A stretch of DNA of 64,000 nucleotides from Flavobacterium glycines (GTDB lineage: Bacteria; Bacteroidota; Bacteroidia; Flavobacteriales; Flavobacteriaceae). The stretch spans positions 806,001 to 870,000 of the forward strand of contig NZ_FNEO01000001.1 in NCBI RefSeq assembly GCF_900100165.1, in the 5' to 3' direction. Under the pieces are notes generated by a model that was not told the DNA's origin, ran no database searches, and saw only the letters and a list, made by a program, of their open reading frames with translations. The position numbers were made by a program, and so were the translations under genes. Each line of letters begins with the position of its first letter. Position 1 is the first letter of the stretch. Positions 47,583 through 56,479 of the stretch are shown in pieces.

Positions 47583-49229
47583 ATGAAAATAAATATATAT
47601 CGCAATATTGCCAGAGGTATAACTTTGGTTTTTATATTAATTTTAAGTTCCTGTACCACATTAGAAAATGAGAATTTTAGCACTATAGTTGCTGAAGATT
47701 TTCATCCTACAAATGATGATGTTGCAGCATTAGTTGGATCTGGTTATACCGGATGGAGAGAGACTTTATTGTTGTGGAACGGGATATGGAGAACTCAGGA
47801 AGTAACTGCTGATGAAATCATCATACCTGCAAGGCCTAATGGTTGGGTTGACGGAGGTATTTTTAAAAGAATACATCAGCACGACTGGTACAAAGAAGAT
47901 GATAATGTATTGCAGGGTTGGAACAGAACGTATTCTGGTATAACAAAATGCAATAGGCTTATTTATCAGGTAGAAACTGATTTTATTCCTTTGAATTCAG
48001 CAGCAAAAACAAAAATGCTTGCTGAATTAAAAGTATTAAGAGCATCTTATTATTATATCTTATTGGATTTGTATGGCAATGTTGCTTTAAGTACCGATTT
48101 TAATGTGCCTGAAGGCTATTTGCCTCCACAAGCTTCAAGACAGGAGATTTATAATTTTGTTGTTAGTGAAATTTTAAATAACATTAATGATCTGGACGAT
48201 TTAAGTGTTTCTACAAAACAGGAGTATTATGGGAGATTCAATAAATGGGCAGCTTATACACTTTTGGCTAAAGTGTATCTAAATGCTCAGGTATATACAG
48301 GAACAGCTCGCTGGACAGAATGTATGGCTGCCTGTCAGGCGGTTATAGATTCAGGAAAATATTCTTTAGAAGCAAACCAGAAAAATGTGTTTATTACTGA
48401 GAATCAAAATTCTTCTGAAATTATTTTTGGGCTTGCTATTGATGGGAAATACACAACAGAGTTTAATCAGTTTGATATTCATATGCAAACTTTGCAGCCT
48501 GCTAATCAGGCTACTTATAATCTTAAATCGACTCCTTGGGGAGGGATGTGTGCAACTCCTCAGTTTATTGAGAGTTTTGATCCTGATGATAGCCGTTTAA
48601 AAGCCAACTTTATTTACGGGCCTCAGTATAGTTCAACCGGAGCTCCTTTAAAATGTACAATGGGGGCTTATGCTGGTCAGCCGTTGAGTTTTATTAATGT
48701 AGTGCCTAGCATCGATGCTTCTGAGGAAATTCACGGTTATCGTTTTGGTAAATTTGAAATAGCTAAAGGATCCAATAATATTTTGAGTAATGATTTTCCT
48801 TTATTTCGTTATGCAGATATTCTTATGATGAAAGCGGAATGCTTGTTGAGAACTAATAAAGCAGATGAGGCAGCCCAAATAGTAACACAAATAAGACAAA
48901 GAGCGTTTCTTGCCAATCCGGCGAAAGCTGTTGTTACCGGAGCGCAATTATTAGCAGGAAGCGCCTATGATTATGGGCGTAGAGATACTTATCAAACTAC
49001 ACACGAAGGTGGGGCCAATATCCAATACGGACGTTTTCTGGATGAATTGGCGTGGGAATTTAATCAGGAAGGAAGACGAAGACAGGATATGATACGTTTT
49101 GGTGTATTTACTACTAAGTCATGGTTTTCGCATAATGCAAGTGCCGATTATAGAAAATTATATCCAATACCACAGGCAGCAATGTTAACAAATGGAAATC
49201 TTAAACAAAATCCAGGTTATATAAATTAA
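47583..49229 (+). CDS. SusD/RagB-family lipoprotein
   Basis: A 548-residue lipoprotein (signal LILSSC, Cys23). I start at 47583 (MKINIYRNIARGITLVF); an upstream in-frame start at 47499 lies inside the SusC gene and is unlikely. SusD features are the YSGITKCNRLIYQVE region, ASYYYILLDLYGNVALSTDF (TPR), FRYADILMMKAECLLRTN and EFNQEGRRRQDMIRFG, and a C-terminal YPIPQAAMLTNGNLKQNPGY block. It caps the preceding SusC pore. The gene is followed by a small GGCGG/CCGCC hairpin (49237-49258) without a T run. Confidence 0.95.
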   Translation: MKINIYRNIARGITLVFILILSSCTTLENENFSTIVAEDFHPTNDDVAALVGSGYTGWRETLLLWNGIWRTQEVTADEIIIPARPNGWVDGGIFKRIHQHDWYKEDDNVLQGWNRTYSGITKCNRLIYQVETDFIPLNSAAKTKMLAELKVLRASYYYILLDLYGNVALSTDFNVPEGYLPPQASRQEIYNFVVSEILNNINDLDDLSVSTKQEYYGRFNKWAAYTLLAKVYLNAQVYTGTARWTECMAACQAVIDSGKYSLEANQKNVFITENQNSSEIIFGLAIDGKYTTEFNQFDIHMQTLQPANQATYNLKSTPWGGMCATPQFIESFDPDDSRLKANFIYGPQYSSTGAPLKCTMGAYAGQPLSFINVVPSIDASEEIHGYRFGKFEIAKGSNNILSNDFPLFRYADILMMKAECLLRTNKADEAAQIVTQIRQRAFLANPAKAVVTGAQLLAGSAYDYGRRDTYQTTHEGGANIQYGRFLDELAWEFNQEGRRRQDMIRFGVFTTKSWFSHNASADYRKLYPIPQAAMLTNGNLKQNPGYIN

Positions 49230-49353
49230 ATATCAAATGGCGGGCTTTTGTCCGCCATAATTATTAATTAACTCATTTTGAAATTAGAAGTAGAATTCAA
49301 TATGCTATCACATTATTAGATAGAAATTGTACTATTTAATAAACACAACAATA

Positions 49354-51351
49354 ATGATAAATTATAAATATATAGGAATTACGGTCATTGTTACGCTTAT
49401 AATAGCCTGTTCGCAGACAAGAAAAACAACCGAAGCTCAGACTAAAGAAGTAACAGATAAAACTTTATTGATTTCAGGATATCCCATTGCTCCTGTAGCA
49501 ATCAGTAAAGTGAAAATTACAGATGATTTTTGGCTGCCAATTATAAAAAGAGTACAGGAAAAAACCATAGAGTATGCTATTCAGAAATGTACAGAAGAAG
49601 GTCGTTTTGAAAACTTTCTGATAGCAGGTGGTGTAAAGAAAGGAACAGTAAAAGGTAAGATGCCATTTGATGATTCAGATGTTTATAAAATTATTGAGGG
49701 AGCATCAAATTCATTAATAAGTTCCCCGGATCCAAAACTCGAAGTATTATTGGATTCCCTTATAGGTATTATAAAAACAGGTCAGGAAAAAGACGGTTAT
49801 CTTACTACCTGGCGCACCATAAATCCTGCTAAACCACCTGCTGACTGGGTTAAGGTTGATAAGGGGGTACGTTGGGAATATATGAATATGAGCCATGAAG
49901 AATATAATGCGGGACATATGTATGAAGCGGCTGCGGTACATTTCAAGGCAACAGGAAAGCGTAATTTTTTAGATATTGCCCTTAAAAATGCGGATCTTTT
50001 TGTAAAAACTTTTGGAGAAGGTAACGGACAGATTTTAGCAGTACCGGGACACCAAATTATTGAAACCGGTTTGGTAAAATTATACGAAATTACCGGAAAG
50101 AAAGACTATTTAAAATTAGCCAAATTCTTTTTAGACCATAGAGGGGATCCTAACAAAAAGGAAAACTATAAAGAATATGCACAGGATCACAAGCCTGTAA
50201 TCCAGCAAGACGAGGTGGTTGGTCATGCTGTGAGAGCCGTATATATGTATGCAGGTATGACTGATATTGTGGCTATATATAAAGACAAAAGTTATCGTGA
50301 AGCAGTAGATAAGCTTTGGAATAATATGGTGGAGAAAAAGATATATGTTACCGGAGGTATTGGAGCCAAACACGATGGTGAAGCTTTTGGTGCAAATTAT
50401 GAATTACCCAACCTTACCGCTTACAATGAAACTTGTGCAGCCATTGGAAGTGTGTATTGGAATAACCGTCTTTTTAATCTTACCGGAGATGTAAAATACA
50501 ATGATTTACTGGAACGCATTATGTACAATGCAGTAATATCGGGTATGTCGTTAAAAGGTACTGAGTTTTTCTATCCAAATCCTCTTGAATCTGATGGGAA
50601 ATACAATTTTAACATGGGGGCATGTACGCGCTCTGGCTGGTTTGATTGCTCATGCTGTCCAACTAATTTAATCCGTTTTATACCTGCTATACCGGGTCTT
50701 ATTTATGCACAGGAAAAAGAAACGCTTTTTGTAAATCTGTATATGAGTAACAATGCGGACATAACTCTTGCTAATCATAGATTGAAAATAAATCAGAAAA
50801 CAAATTACCCTTGGGACGGAAAGGTAAAACTGGATGTAAATCCTGAAAAGGAAGCTGTGTTTACTATAAAACTGCGAGTTCCCGGATGGGCCAGAAATGA
50901 GGTGATGCCAGGAGGTTTATACAGTTATAAAGACAAATCTTCTGCCTTGCCAACATTGGTAATCAATGGGAAAAAGCAGGATGTCAAAATTACGGATGGT
51001 TATTTTGTAATTAACCGTAAATGGAATAAGGAAGATAAGGTTGAGGTTAATTTTCCAATGAATATTCGTGAAGTGGTAGCGAGTGACAAAATTGTCGAAG
51101 ATCAAAATAAAATAGCTTTAGAATATGGTCCACTTGTTTATGCGGTTGAAGAGGCTGATAATGTTAATGTCGACGCTATAGTATTAAATAGCAAAACTTC
51201 GTTAGAAGTTAAGGCACAGCCTAATTTATTAAAGGGAATTTATGTAATTCAGGGAGCTAACGGAAAAGATAAATTTACTGCAATTCCATATTATACCTGG
51301 AGTAACAGGGGTATTGGAAAAATGAAAGTTTGGCTTCCGAAAAAGGAGTAG
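49354..51351 (+). CDS. GH127 beta-L-arabinofuranosidase-type lipoprotein
   Basis: A 665-residue lipoprotein (signal LIIAC, Cys19). The start at 49354 is chosen over a TTG at 49327. GH127 enzymes use a zinc-bound cysteine nucleophile; here Glu359 and Cys361 lie in NETCAAIG and Cys434/Cys435 in WFDCSCCPTN, matching Glu338, Cys340, Cys417 and Cys418 of Bifidobacterium HypBA1. The other family blocks GGRFENF-like and HEEYNAGHMYEAAAVHF are present. It should release beta-L-arabinofuranose from plant glycoproteins or pectic side chains. It is co-transcribed with SusC/SusD, which defines the likely substrate of this locus. Confidence 0.93.
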   Translation: MINYKYIGITVIVTLIIACSQTRKTTEAQTKEVTDKTLLISGYPIAPVAISKVKITDDFWLPIIKRVQEKTIEYAIQKCTEEGRFENFLIAGGVKKGTVKGKMPFDDSDVYKIIEGASNSLISSPDPKLEVLLDSLIGIIKTGQEKDGYLTTWRTINPAKPPADWVKVDKGVRWEYMNMSHEEYNAGHMYEAAAVHFKATGKRNFLDIALKNADLFVKTFGEGNGQILAVPGHQIIETGLVKLYEITGKKDYLKLAKFFLDHRGDPNKKENYKEYAQDHKPVIQQDEVVGHAVRAVYMYAGMTDIVAIYKDKSYREAVDKLWNNMVEKKIYVTGGIGAKHDGEAFGANYELPNLTAYNETCAAIGSVYWNNRLFNLTGDVKYNDLLERIMYNAVISGMSLKGTEFFYPNPLESDGKYNFNMGACTRSGWFDCSCCPTNLIRFIPAIPGLIYAQEKETLFVNLYMSNNADITLANHRLKINQKTNYPWDGKVKLDVNPEKEAVFTIKLRVPGWARNEVMPGGLYSYKDKSSALPTLVINGKKQDVKITDGYFVINRKWNKEDKVEVNFPMNIREVVASDKIVEDQNKIALEYGPLVYAVEEADNVNVDAIVLNSKTSLEVKAQPNLLKGIYVIQGANGKDKFTAIPYYTWSNRGIGKMKVWLPKKE

Positions 51352-51404
51352 ATTTCTTAGGCAAGCAGAATGCTAATTTTTTTAAATTAAAAAACATAAC
51401 ATTA

Positions 51405-53012
51405 ATGAGGAGATTAAATAGACTTGTGTTTATTATGCTATTAACTTTTACTATGGGGTTAAAAAGTTATTCGCAAAAAAATAATGTTTTAAATCCTTCA
51501 GATTTTAAACATTATATAGATGATTTTAATAGAAACGATAATGAACTTTATAAGCAATTTATAACAAATGATTCAGTTTGGAAATTTTTAAAATCGAATA
51601 TTCCTTTTTTTGAATGTCCTGACAAAAATATTGAGTTGACTTATTATTTTAGATGGTGGACCTATAGAAAACATATTCAAAAAACACCTACAGGATACGT
51701 TATAACCGAATTTTTACCTAAAGTAAGTTGGTCTGAAAAATATAATACTATTGCCAGTGCGTCAGCACTTCATTTTTATGAAGGTAGATGGTTAAAGTCA
51801 AAAGAATATCTAAATGGTTATGCTAATTTTTGGTTTACAGAAGGTAATCCAAGAATGTATAGTTTTTGGGTTGCAAATTCATTATTAGAATACTATAAAG
51901 TAACAAATGATTTATCTATAATTGGTCTTCTGCCTCAATTAGTTAAGAATTATAAAGTTTGGGAAATAGGATGGGTTAAAAAAGGACATTTTATAGGTAA
52001 AAATAAAGATGGATTATTTAGTACATTCGATGATAGAGACGGTATGGAAATGCAAATAGGTGGGAGTGGAGAAAGACCTACAATTAATTCCTATATGTAT
52101 GCAGAAGCCAAAGCTATTTCAGAGTTTGCAATGTTAGTTGGAAATAAAAAGCTTGTAAAAGAATTTGTAGCAAAAGCTGACAGTTTAAAAGTACTTGTTA
52201 ATACTCAATTGTGGGATGAAAAGGCAAAATTTTACAAAACCCGATCAGAAAAAGATGGTCAATTTGTAGATGTAAGAGAATTACAAGGTTATACTCCATG
52301 GTACGTGAACTTGCCACCTGAAAATAAAGGCTATGAAAAAGCTTGGGAATTAATTACGACTAATAATGGGTTTAATGCTCCTTATGGATTAACAACGGCA
52401 GAACAAATTCATCCAAAATTTACAATTTCTTATGCAGGACACGAATGTCAGTGGAATGGGCCGGTTTGGCCAATGGCTACATCTATTACCCTTAAAGCTC
52501 TTTCAAATGTTATTAATAATTATAATCAAAATACAGTTACCAAACATGATTATTATGATCAATTTATAAAGTATAGCAATTCTCATCGAATTGTACTTGA
52601 CAAGGGCAAAATATTACCTTGGATTGATGAAGATATGAATCCATACACCGGTGACTGGATTTCTCGCACCCGACTTAAAAATTGGGAAAACGGAACTTGG
52701 TCTGAGGAAAAAGGAGGTGTTGAAAGGGGAAAGGATTATAATCATTCTTCTTACTGTGACTTACTTATTTCTGATTTAATAGGACTAAAACCTCAAATAA
52801 ATAATTCAGTTATAATTAATCCTCTTTTGCCTGAAGCTTCATGGGATTGGTTTTGTTTGGATAATGTTTATTACAAAGGCAAAACGCTAACAATTCTATT
52901 TGATAGATATGGAACAAAATATAATAAAGGGGTTGGATTAATGCTTTATGTTGATGGAGTATTAATGGGGCAAAAAGATAAAATAGAAAAGATGAAAGTG
53001 GAGTTGGATTAG
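51405..53012 (+). CDS. MGH1-like glycoside hydrolase, (alpha/alpha)6-type
   Basis: A 535-residue secreted protein with a signal peptide (RLVFIMLLTFTMGLKSYSQ, about residues 6-24); the start at 51405 is preferred over 51330, which overlaps the previous gene. Residues 50-450 look like an (alpha/alpha)6 barrel of the mannosylglycerate-hydrolase-like group (PF22422), with ELTYYFRWWTYRKHI, FSTFDDRDGMEMQIGGSGER, ECQWNGPVWPMATS and DYNHSSYCDLLI. Related folds are found in GH37, GH63 and GH142 enzymes. A short C-terminal beta part follows. It closes the arabinofuranoside operon, so it may act on the backbone sugar. The exact bond cleaved is unknown. Confidence 0.75.
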   Translation: MRRLNRLVFIMLLTFTMGLKSYSQKNNVLNPSDFKHYIDDFNRNDNELYKQFITNDSVWKFLKSNIPFFECPDKNIELTYYFRWWTYRKHIQKTPTGYVITEFLPKVSWSEKYNTIASASALHFYEGRWLKSKEYLNGYANFWFTEGNPRMYSFWVANSLLEYYKVTNDLSIIGLLPQLVKNYKVWEIGWVKKGHFIGKNKDGLFSTFDDRDGMEMQIGGSGERPTINSYMYAEAKAISEFAMLVGNKKLVKEFVAKADSLKVLVNTQLWDEKAKFYKTRSEKDGQFVDVRELQGYTPWYVNLPPENKGYEKAWELITTNNGFNAPYGLTTAEQIHPKFTISYAGHECQWNGPVWPMATSITLKALSNVINNYNQNTVTKHDYYDQFIKYSNSHRIVLDKGKILPWIDEDMNPYTGDWISRTRLKNWENGTWSEEKGGVERGKDYNHSSYCDLLISDLIGLKPQINNSVIINPLLPEASWDWFCLDNVYYKGKTLTILFDRYGTKYNKGVGLMLYVDGVLMGQKDKIEKMKVELD

Positions 53013-53122
53013 AAAAAAACTAACTACTCAGGTATTGCTAAAGTAATTTTAATTATAAAAAGTTGGTTAGATCGTGTTAAACAGCAGATTCGTTTGGTTA
53101 GAATTGAATGTTTACACATAAT

Positions 53123-53155
53123 GCCTGTCGGTGTGGTTTCCGACAGGCTTTTTTT
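53123..53155 (+). terminator. Rho-independent terminator after the arabinofuranoside operon
   Basis: A 9-bp GC-rich stem GCCTGTCGG / CCGACAGGC with an eight-base loop and a run of seven Ts directly after it. Confidence 0.85.
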
Positions 53156-53233
53156 ATGGAAGTAATTGAATGTGATATGAAGACAGTTTGTGTTATAGTA
53201 CCTTCACTTCTAAAATGATATTGTTTTTTTTAA

Positions 53234-53273
53234 AATAAGTAGCATAGTTTTTAACTGAACTATGCTACTTATT
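53234..53273. repeat. Perfect 16-bp inverted repeat
   Basis: AATAAGTAGCATAGTT (53234-53249) and AACTATGCTACTTATT (53258-53273) are exact complements with an eight-base loop. It lies in the 528-bp gap before the SMP-30-like gene, about 80 bp after the terminator. No T run follows it. It may be a protein-binding site, a repeat or an mRNA hairpin; I see no gene in the gap. Confidence 0.6.
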
Positions 53274-53540
53274 GCTAATCTAGATTCACATTTTCAGGGT
53301 TTTTTTGGTATAGCAGAAAACGACTCAAAAGTTTGATTATACAAAATACAACATAACTGCCTTTTTTATCTATTTGTATGAAATGTCAAAAATGCCGATA
53401 ATAATTTATTTTTTCAATTATAAATACAATTATCGTTTTGTTTGTTACCTATATTTAGTAAATAAAAATCATCAGGTCTATTGCTAATAATTTTACTTTT
53501 GTTATAAGTTATAATAGAGAATCAAATCATTTAAAAAATC

Positions 53541-54368
53541 ATGAAATACAAATTTTTAACTCTATCCGCTTTTATAGCGTTAAGTTTTACCACAAAAGCC
53601 CAAAAGCTCTCAAAGCCGCTCTGGGAGAGTCAAAATCTGGCTGTACCAGAATCGGTGTTGTATAGTGCAACTGAAAAAAGTCTGTACGTAAGTCTGATTG
53701 ACGGAGCGGGGAATGTAAAAGATGGAAAAGGAGGTATTGTTGTTCTTAATACAGATGGTAGTGTGAAAAAAGCCAACTGGGTTGAAGGTTTGAACGCTCC
53801 TAAAGGTTTGGCTCTTTATAAAAAAACGCTCTTTGTGGCAGATATTGACGCTGTGGTAAGTATTGATATTGCGACTGGAAAAATCATTAATAAACTGGAA
53901 ATTGAAAATGCTGTTTTCCTGAACGATGTAACGGTAGATGATAAAGGAGTGGTTTATGTATCCGATACGCGTACCAATAAAATATATCGCATAAACAATG
54001 GTAAAAGCGAACTTTATTTAGAAAACGTTACCAATGTTAATGGTTTAAAATGGATTAATAAAAATCTATACGTTTTGGCCGGTACAGAGCTTTGGAAAAT
54101 TGATGAAAAGAAAAATAGAAGCGTTCTGGCTAAAGGTTTTGAAAAACCGGGAGATGGTGTGGAGCAACTTAAAAACGGCGATTTTATAGTGAGCTGCTGG
54201 GCAGGTTTGGTTTATTATGTAAAAGCCAATGGCGAAATAAAGAAATTACAGGATGTACAAGGGCAAATGAACACCGCTGATTTGGGTTATAATGCAAAGG
54301 AAAATGTATTATATATCCCAACTTTTAATCATAATAGTGTGATTGCCTATAAATTGTTGGAAAACTAA
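53541..54368 (+). CDS. SMP-30/gluconolactonase-like beta-propeller protein
   Basis: A 275-residue secreted protein with a signal peptide ending near TKAQ (residue 21). It forms a six-bladed propeller with repeats such as NAPKGLALYKKTLFVADIDA, FLNDVTVDDKGVVYVSDTRT and VNGLKWINKNLYVLAGTEL. The aspartate/asparagine-rich D-x-x-G-x-x-Y-V-S-D repeats suggest calcium or metal binding as in SMP-30 proteins. Close homologues are often annotated as gluconolaconase or ATP/GTP-binding proteins without biochemical proof. It is a single gene with a 13-bp terminator after it. Function beyond the fold is unknown. Confidence 0.75.
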   Translation: MKYKFLTLSAFIALSFTTKAQKLSKPLWESQNLAVPESVLYSATEKSLYVSLIDGAGNVKDGKGGIVVLNTDGSVKKANWVEGLNAPKGLALYKKTLFVADIDAVVSIDIATGKIINKLEIENAVFLNDVTVDDKGVVYVSDTRTNKIYRINNGKSELYLENVTNVNGLKWINKNLYVLAGTELWKIDEKKNRSVLAKGFEKPGDGVEQLKNGDFIVSCWAGLVYYVKANGEIKKLQDVQGQMNTADLGYNAKENVLYIPTFNHNSVIAYKLLEN

Positions 54369-54409
54369 AAATAATTAAGTTAACGTTCTCAGGACAAGAC
54401 TTAAAAATA

Positions 54410-54441
54410 GAAAAGCCTTTACAGCAATGTAAAGGCTTTTC
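54410..54441 (+). terminator. Terminator after the SMP-30-like gene
   Basis: A perfect 13-bp stem GAAAAGCCTTTAC / GTAAAGGCTTTTC with loop AGCAAT. The stem itself is T-rich at its 3' side. Confidence 0.75.
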
Positions 54442-54461
54442 TGTGTAAAAAAGTTTAGTGC

Positions 54462-54493
54462 AAAAAAAAAGCCACTCAATTTCTTGAATGGCT
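54462..54493 (-). terminator. Terminator of the first tRNA-Asn gene (minus strand)
   Basis: Read on the minus strand: a 10-bp stem AGCCATTCAA / TTGAGTGGCT (one G-T pair), then a long T run, 14 bases beyond the tRNA 3' end. The stem sequence differs from the terminator of the second copy although the flanks are the same. Confidence 0.75.
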
Positions 54494-54506
54494 TCCTAAA
54501 AAAAAG

Positions 54507-54580
54507 CTCCCCCTCTTGGGCTCGAACCAAGGACCCTCTGATTAACAGTCAGATGCTCTAACCAACTGAGCTAAGGAGGA
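54507..54580 (-). tRNA. tRNA-Asn(GTT), copy 1
   Basis: A 74-nt cloverleaf on the minus strand: acceptor TCCTCCT / AGGGGGA with discriminator G, D-arm TAGCTCAGTTGGTTAGAGCA, anticodon loop CTGACTGTTAATCAG with anticodon GTT, T-arm GGTTCGAGCC. CCA is not encoded. It is sequence-identical to the copy at 54773 and has its own promoter (54657-54687) and terminator. Confidence 0.95.
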
Positions 54581-54656
54581 AACTGTATATTTAATATGCG
54601 TAAGGAACGTATTTGTTTGCTAAATTTTAGCTGTAGTAGCTTGTGCTTAGCGGTTG

Positions 54657-54687
54657 CAAATATAAGATGTTTTTTGAATGTGGCAAA
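54657..54687 (-). promoter_or_regulatory. Bacteroidota consensus promoter of tRNA-Asn copy 1
   Basis: On the minus strand: TTTG (54684-54687), a 19-bp spacer, then TATATTTG (54657-54664), a perfect -33/-7 pair. Transcription would start near 54650, giving a leader of about 70 nt before the tRNA. Confidence 0.85.
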
Positions 54688-54730
54688 TAAAAGAGTTGTT
54701 AATTCATAATGGATTTAAAAAGTTTAGCGC

Positions 54731-54760
54731 AAAAAAAAAGACTATCATTGCTGATAGTCT
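54731..54760 (-). terminator. Terminator of the second tRNA-Asn gene (minus strand)
   Basis: Read on the minus strand: a 9-bp stem AGACTATCA / TGATAGTCT with a four-base loop, followed by a run of nine Ts. It lies 13 bases beyond the tRNA 3' end. Confidence 0.8.
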
Positions 54761-54772
54761 TTTCTAAAAAAG

Positions 54773-54846
54773 CTCCCCCTCTTGGGCTCGAACCAAGGAC
54801 CCTCTGATTAACAGTCAGATGCTCTAACCAACTGAGCTAAGGAGGA
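54773..54846 (-). tRNA. tRNA-Asn(GTT), copy 2
   Basis: Identical 74-nt sequence to copy 1, with the same acceptor stem, GTT anticodon and discriminator G. The repeated unit of promoter, leader, tRNA and terminator has a period of 266 bp, so this is a tandem duplication in which both copies keep complete signals. The promoter is at 54923-54953. Confidence 0.95.
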
Positions 54847-54922
54847 AACTGTATATTTAATATGCGTAAGGAACGTGTTTGTTTGCTAAATTTTAGCTGT
54901 GTGAGCTTGTTCTTAGCGGATG

Positions 54923-54953
54923 CAAATATAAGACGTTTTTTGAATGTGGCAAA
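54923..54953 (-). promoter_or_regulatory. Bacteroidota consensus promoter of tRNA-Asn copy 2
   Basis: On the minus strand: TTTG (54950-54953), a 19-bp spacer, then TATATTTG (54923-54930), the same as copy 1. It begins only 27 bp beyond the rseP stop codon. Confidence 0.85.
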
Positions 54954-54980
54954 CAAAAAATGAAATTTTTTCCATTTTTT

Positions 54981-56327
54981 TTACTTCCCAATAATTGCCT
55001 TGTAAATGTCATTCCCATTAGCAAATAGTAGTAGTGAGATAAGTAAAACAAAACCAACCATTTGAGCATTTTCCAGGAATTTATCGCTAGGTTTTTTACC
55101 TGAAACCATTTCGTATAATAAAAACATAACATGACCACCATCAAGTGCCGGAATAGGTAATAAGTTCATAACGCCAAGCATGATTGATAACAAAGCAGTA
55201 ATGTTCCAAAACACTTCCCAGCTCCAAGAATCAGGAAATACATTGTAAATCGCATGAAAACCACCCACACCTTTATACGCTCCCGTACTCGGATTGAAAA
55301 TCATTTTCAATTGCTTGCCATAACCTACTAATTGGTCTTTACCTCTTTCGATTCCTATTGGAATTGATTCCAAGAAACTATAACTTTCTTTGCTAAATTT
55401 GTAGTAGCCTAATTTTTCTAGATTATCTTCTTTTAAAGATCCTGGATAAATCCCTAGTTTACCTTCCTTGTCCACTTCAAACGTAACAGGAGTTTCTTTT
55501 AGGTCTCTTAAAACAATTCCGTTGATTTTCTTTCCTTTATTGGCTTCTGAAATAGCTATGGCTTGGTCAAAATATTTTACAGCAACTCCATTAAGAGAAA
55601 CGATAATGTCTTTTGGTTTCACGGCTTCTTTGTTTTTAGAAGTATCCGTAAAACTTCCCACTACAAATGGCATTCTCAAGACAATTACTCCTTTTTTATC
55701 GGTGTCTAAAAAATTACCAATAAAATTTACTGGCAAGGTTATGGTTTTTTCTTTACCATTTCTTTCTATCAAAACCTCTTTGGCTGTCAAAATATTCATG
55801 CTAACAACTGGTTCAAAACGTTCTATTTTTTCTCCGTCTATAGCAATGATTTTGTCTCCTGTTTTAATTCCAGCTTTTTCAACCACAGGATTGGTTACCC
55901 AAATACCGTCTTTTAAAGAGTCGTTTTTGATGTAATAATCGCCATAAGCAAAAGCCATCCCAATATAAATAATAAAAGCCAAAATAAAGTTGACTGTAAC
56001 TCCGCCCAACATAATAATCAAACGTTGCCAGGCCGGTTTAGAACGAAATTCCCAAGGCTGTGGAGGTAAAGCCATTTGCTCTTTGTCCATGCTTTCGTCA
56101 ATCATACCGGAAATTTTTACGTAACCGCCTAGTGGTAACCATCCAATTCCGTATTCGGTTTCGCCAATTTTCTTTTTTAGCAACGAATATTTTACGTCAA
56201 AAAACAAATAGAATTTTTCGACTCTGGTTTTAAATAATTTAGCAGGAATAAAATGTCCTAACTCGTGTAATATAATTAATAATGATAAACTCAATAAAAA
56301 TTGAGAAAGCTTGATAATTATTTCCAT
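54981..56327 (-). CDS. rseP: RIP metalloprotease RseP (site-2 protease)
   Basis: A 448-residue intramembrane zinc protease. The HExxH motif is at residues 21-25 (HELGHF) in the first membrane helix, and the third zinc ligand lies in the C-terminal NLLPIPALDGGHV motif near residue 400. Two periplasmic PDZ domains lie between them, including GIKTGDKIIAIDGEKI and KPKDIIVSLNGVAV. There are four membrane segments. It cuts anti-sigma factors and leftover signal peptides in the membrane. The gene starts 150 bp from the divergent OYE gene. It could in principle release the sigma factor at 37952 through its anti-sigma, but that is only an inference. Confidence 0.95.
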   Translation of the reverse strand: MEIIIKLSQFLLSLSLLIILHELGHFIPAKLFKTRVEKFYLFFDVKYSLLKKKIGETEYGIGWLPLGGYVKISGMIDESMDKEQMALPPQPWEFRSKPAWQRLIIMLGGVTVNFILAFIIYIGMAFAYGDYYIKNDSLKDGIWVTNPVVEKAGIKTGDKIIAIDGEKIERFEPVVSMNILTAKEVLIERNGKEKTITLPVNFIGNFLDTDKKGVIVLRMPFVVGSFTDTSKNKEAVKPKDIIVSLNGVAVKYFDQAIAISEANKGKKINGIVLRDLKETPVTFEVDKEGKLGIYPGSLKEDNLEKLGYYKFSKESYSFLESIPIGIERGKDQLVGYGKQLKMIFNPSTGAYKGVGGFHAIYNVFPDSWSWEVFWNITALLSIMLGVMNLLPIPALDGGHVMFLLYEMVSGKKPSDKFLENAQMVGFVLLISLLLFANGNDIYKAIIGK

Positions 56328-56479
56328 TTTTTAATTTCGGTTCTTAATATATTCGGCTAAAGTAACATTTTCTGTTTTAGTGGCAAAAATTTAAAATTAG
56401 CTTGGGTAATAAATGTTTGTTAATAATTTTCATTTTGCTTTGCGAAGCGTAACTTTACGTTTCTCTAAAAATAAATAGT

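Noticed and set aside
55468..55935. 155-codon frame on the plus strand inside rseP
   Set aside because: It is antisense to a clear RseP gene and its codon pattern is the shadow of the real frame.
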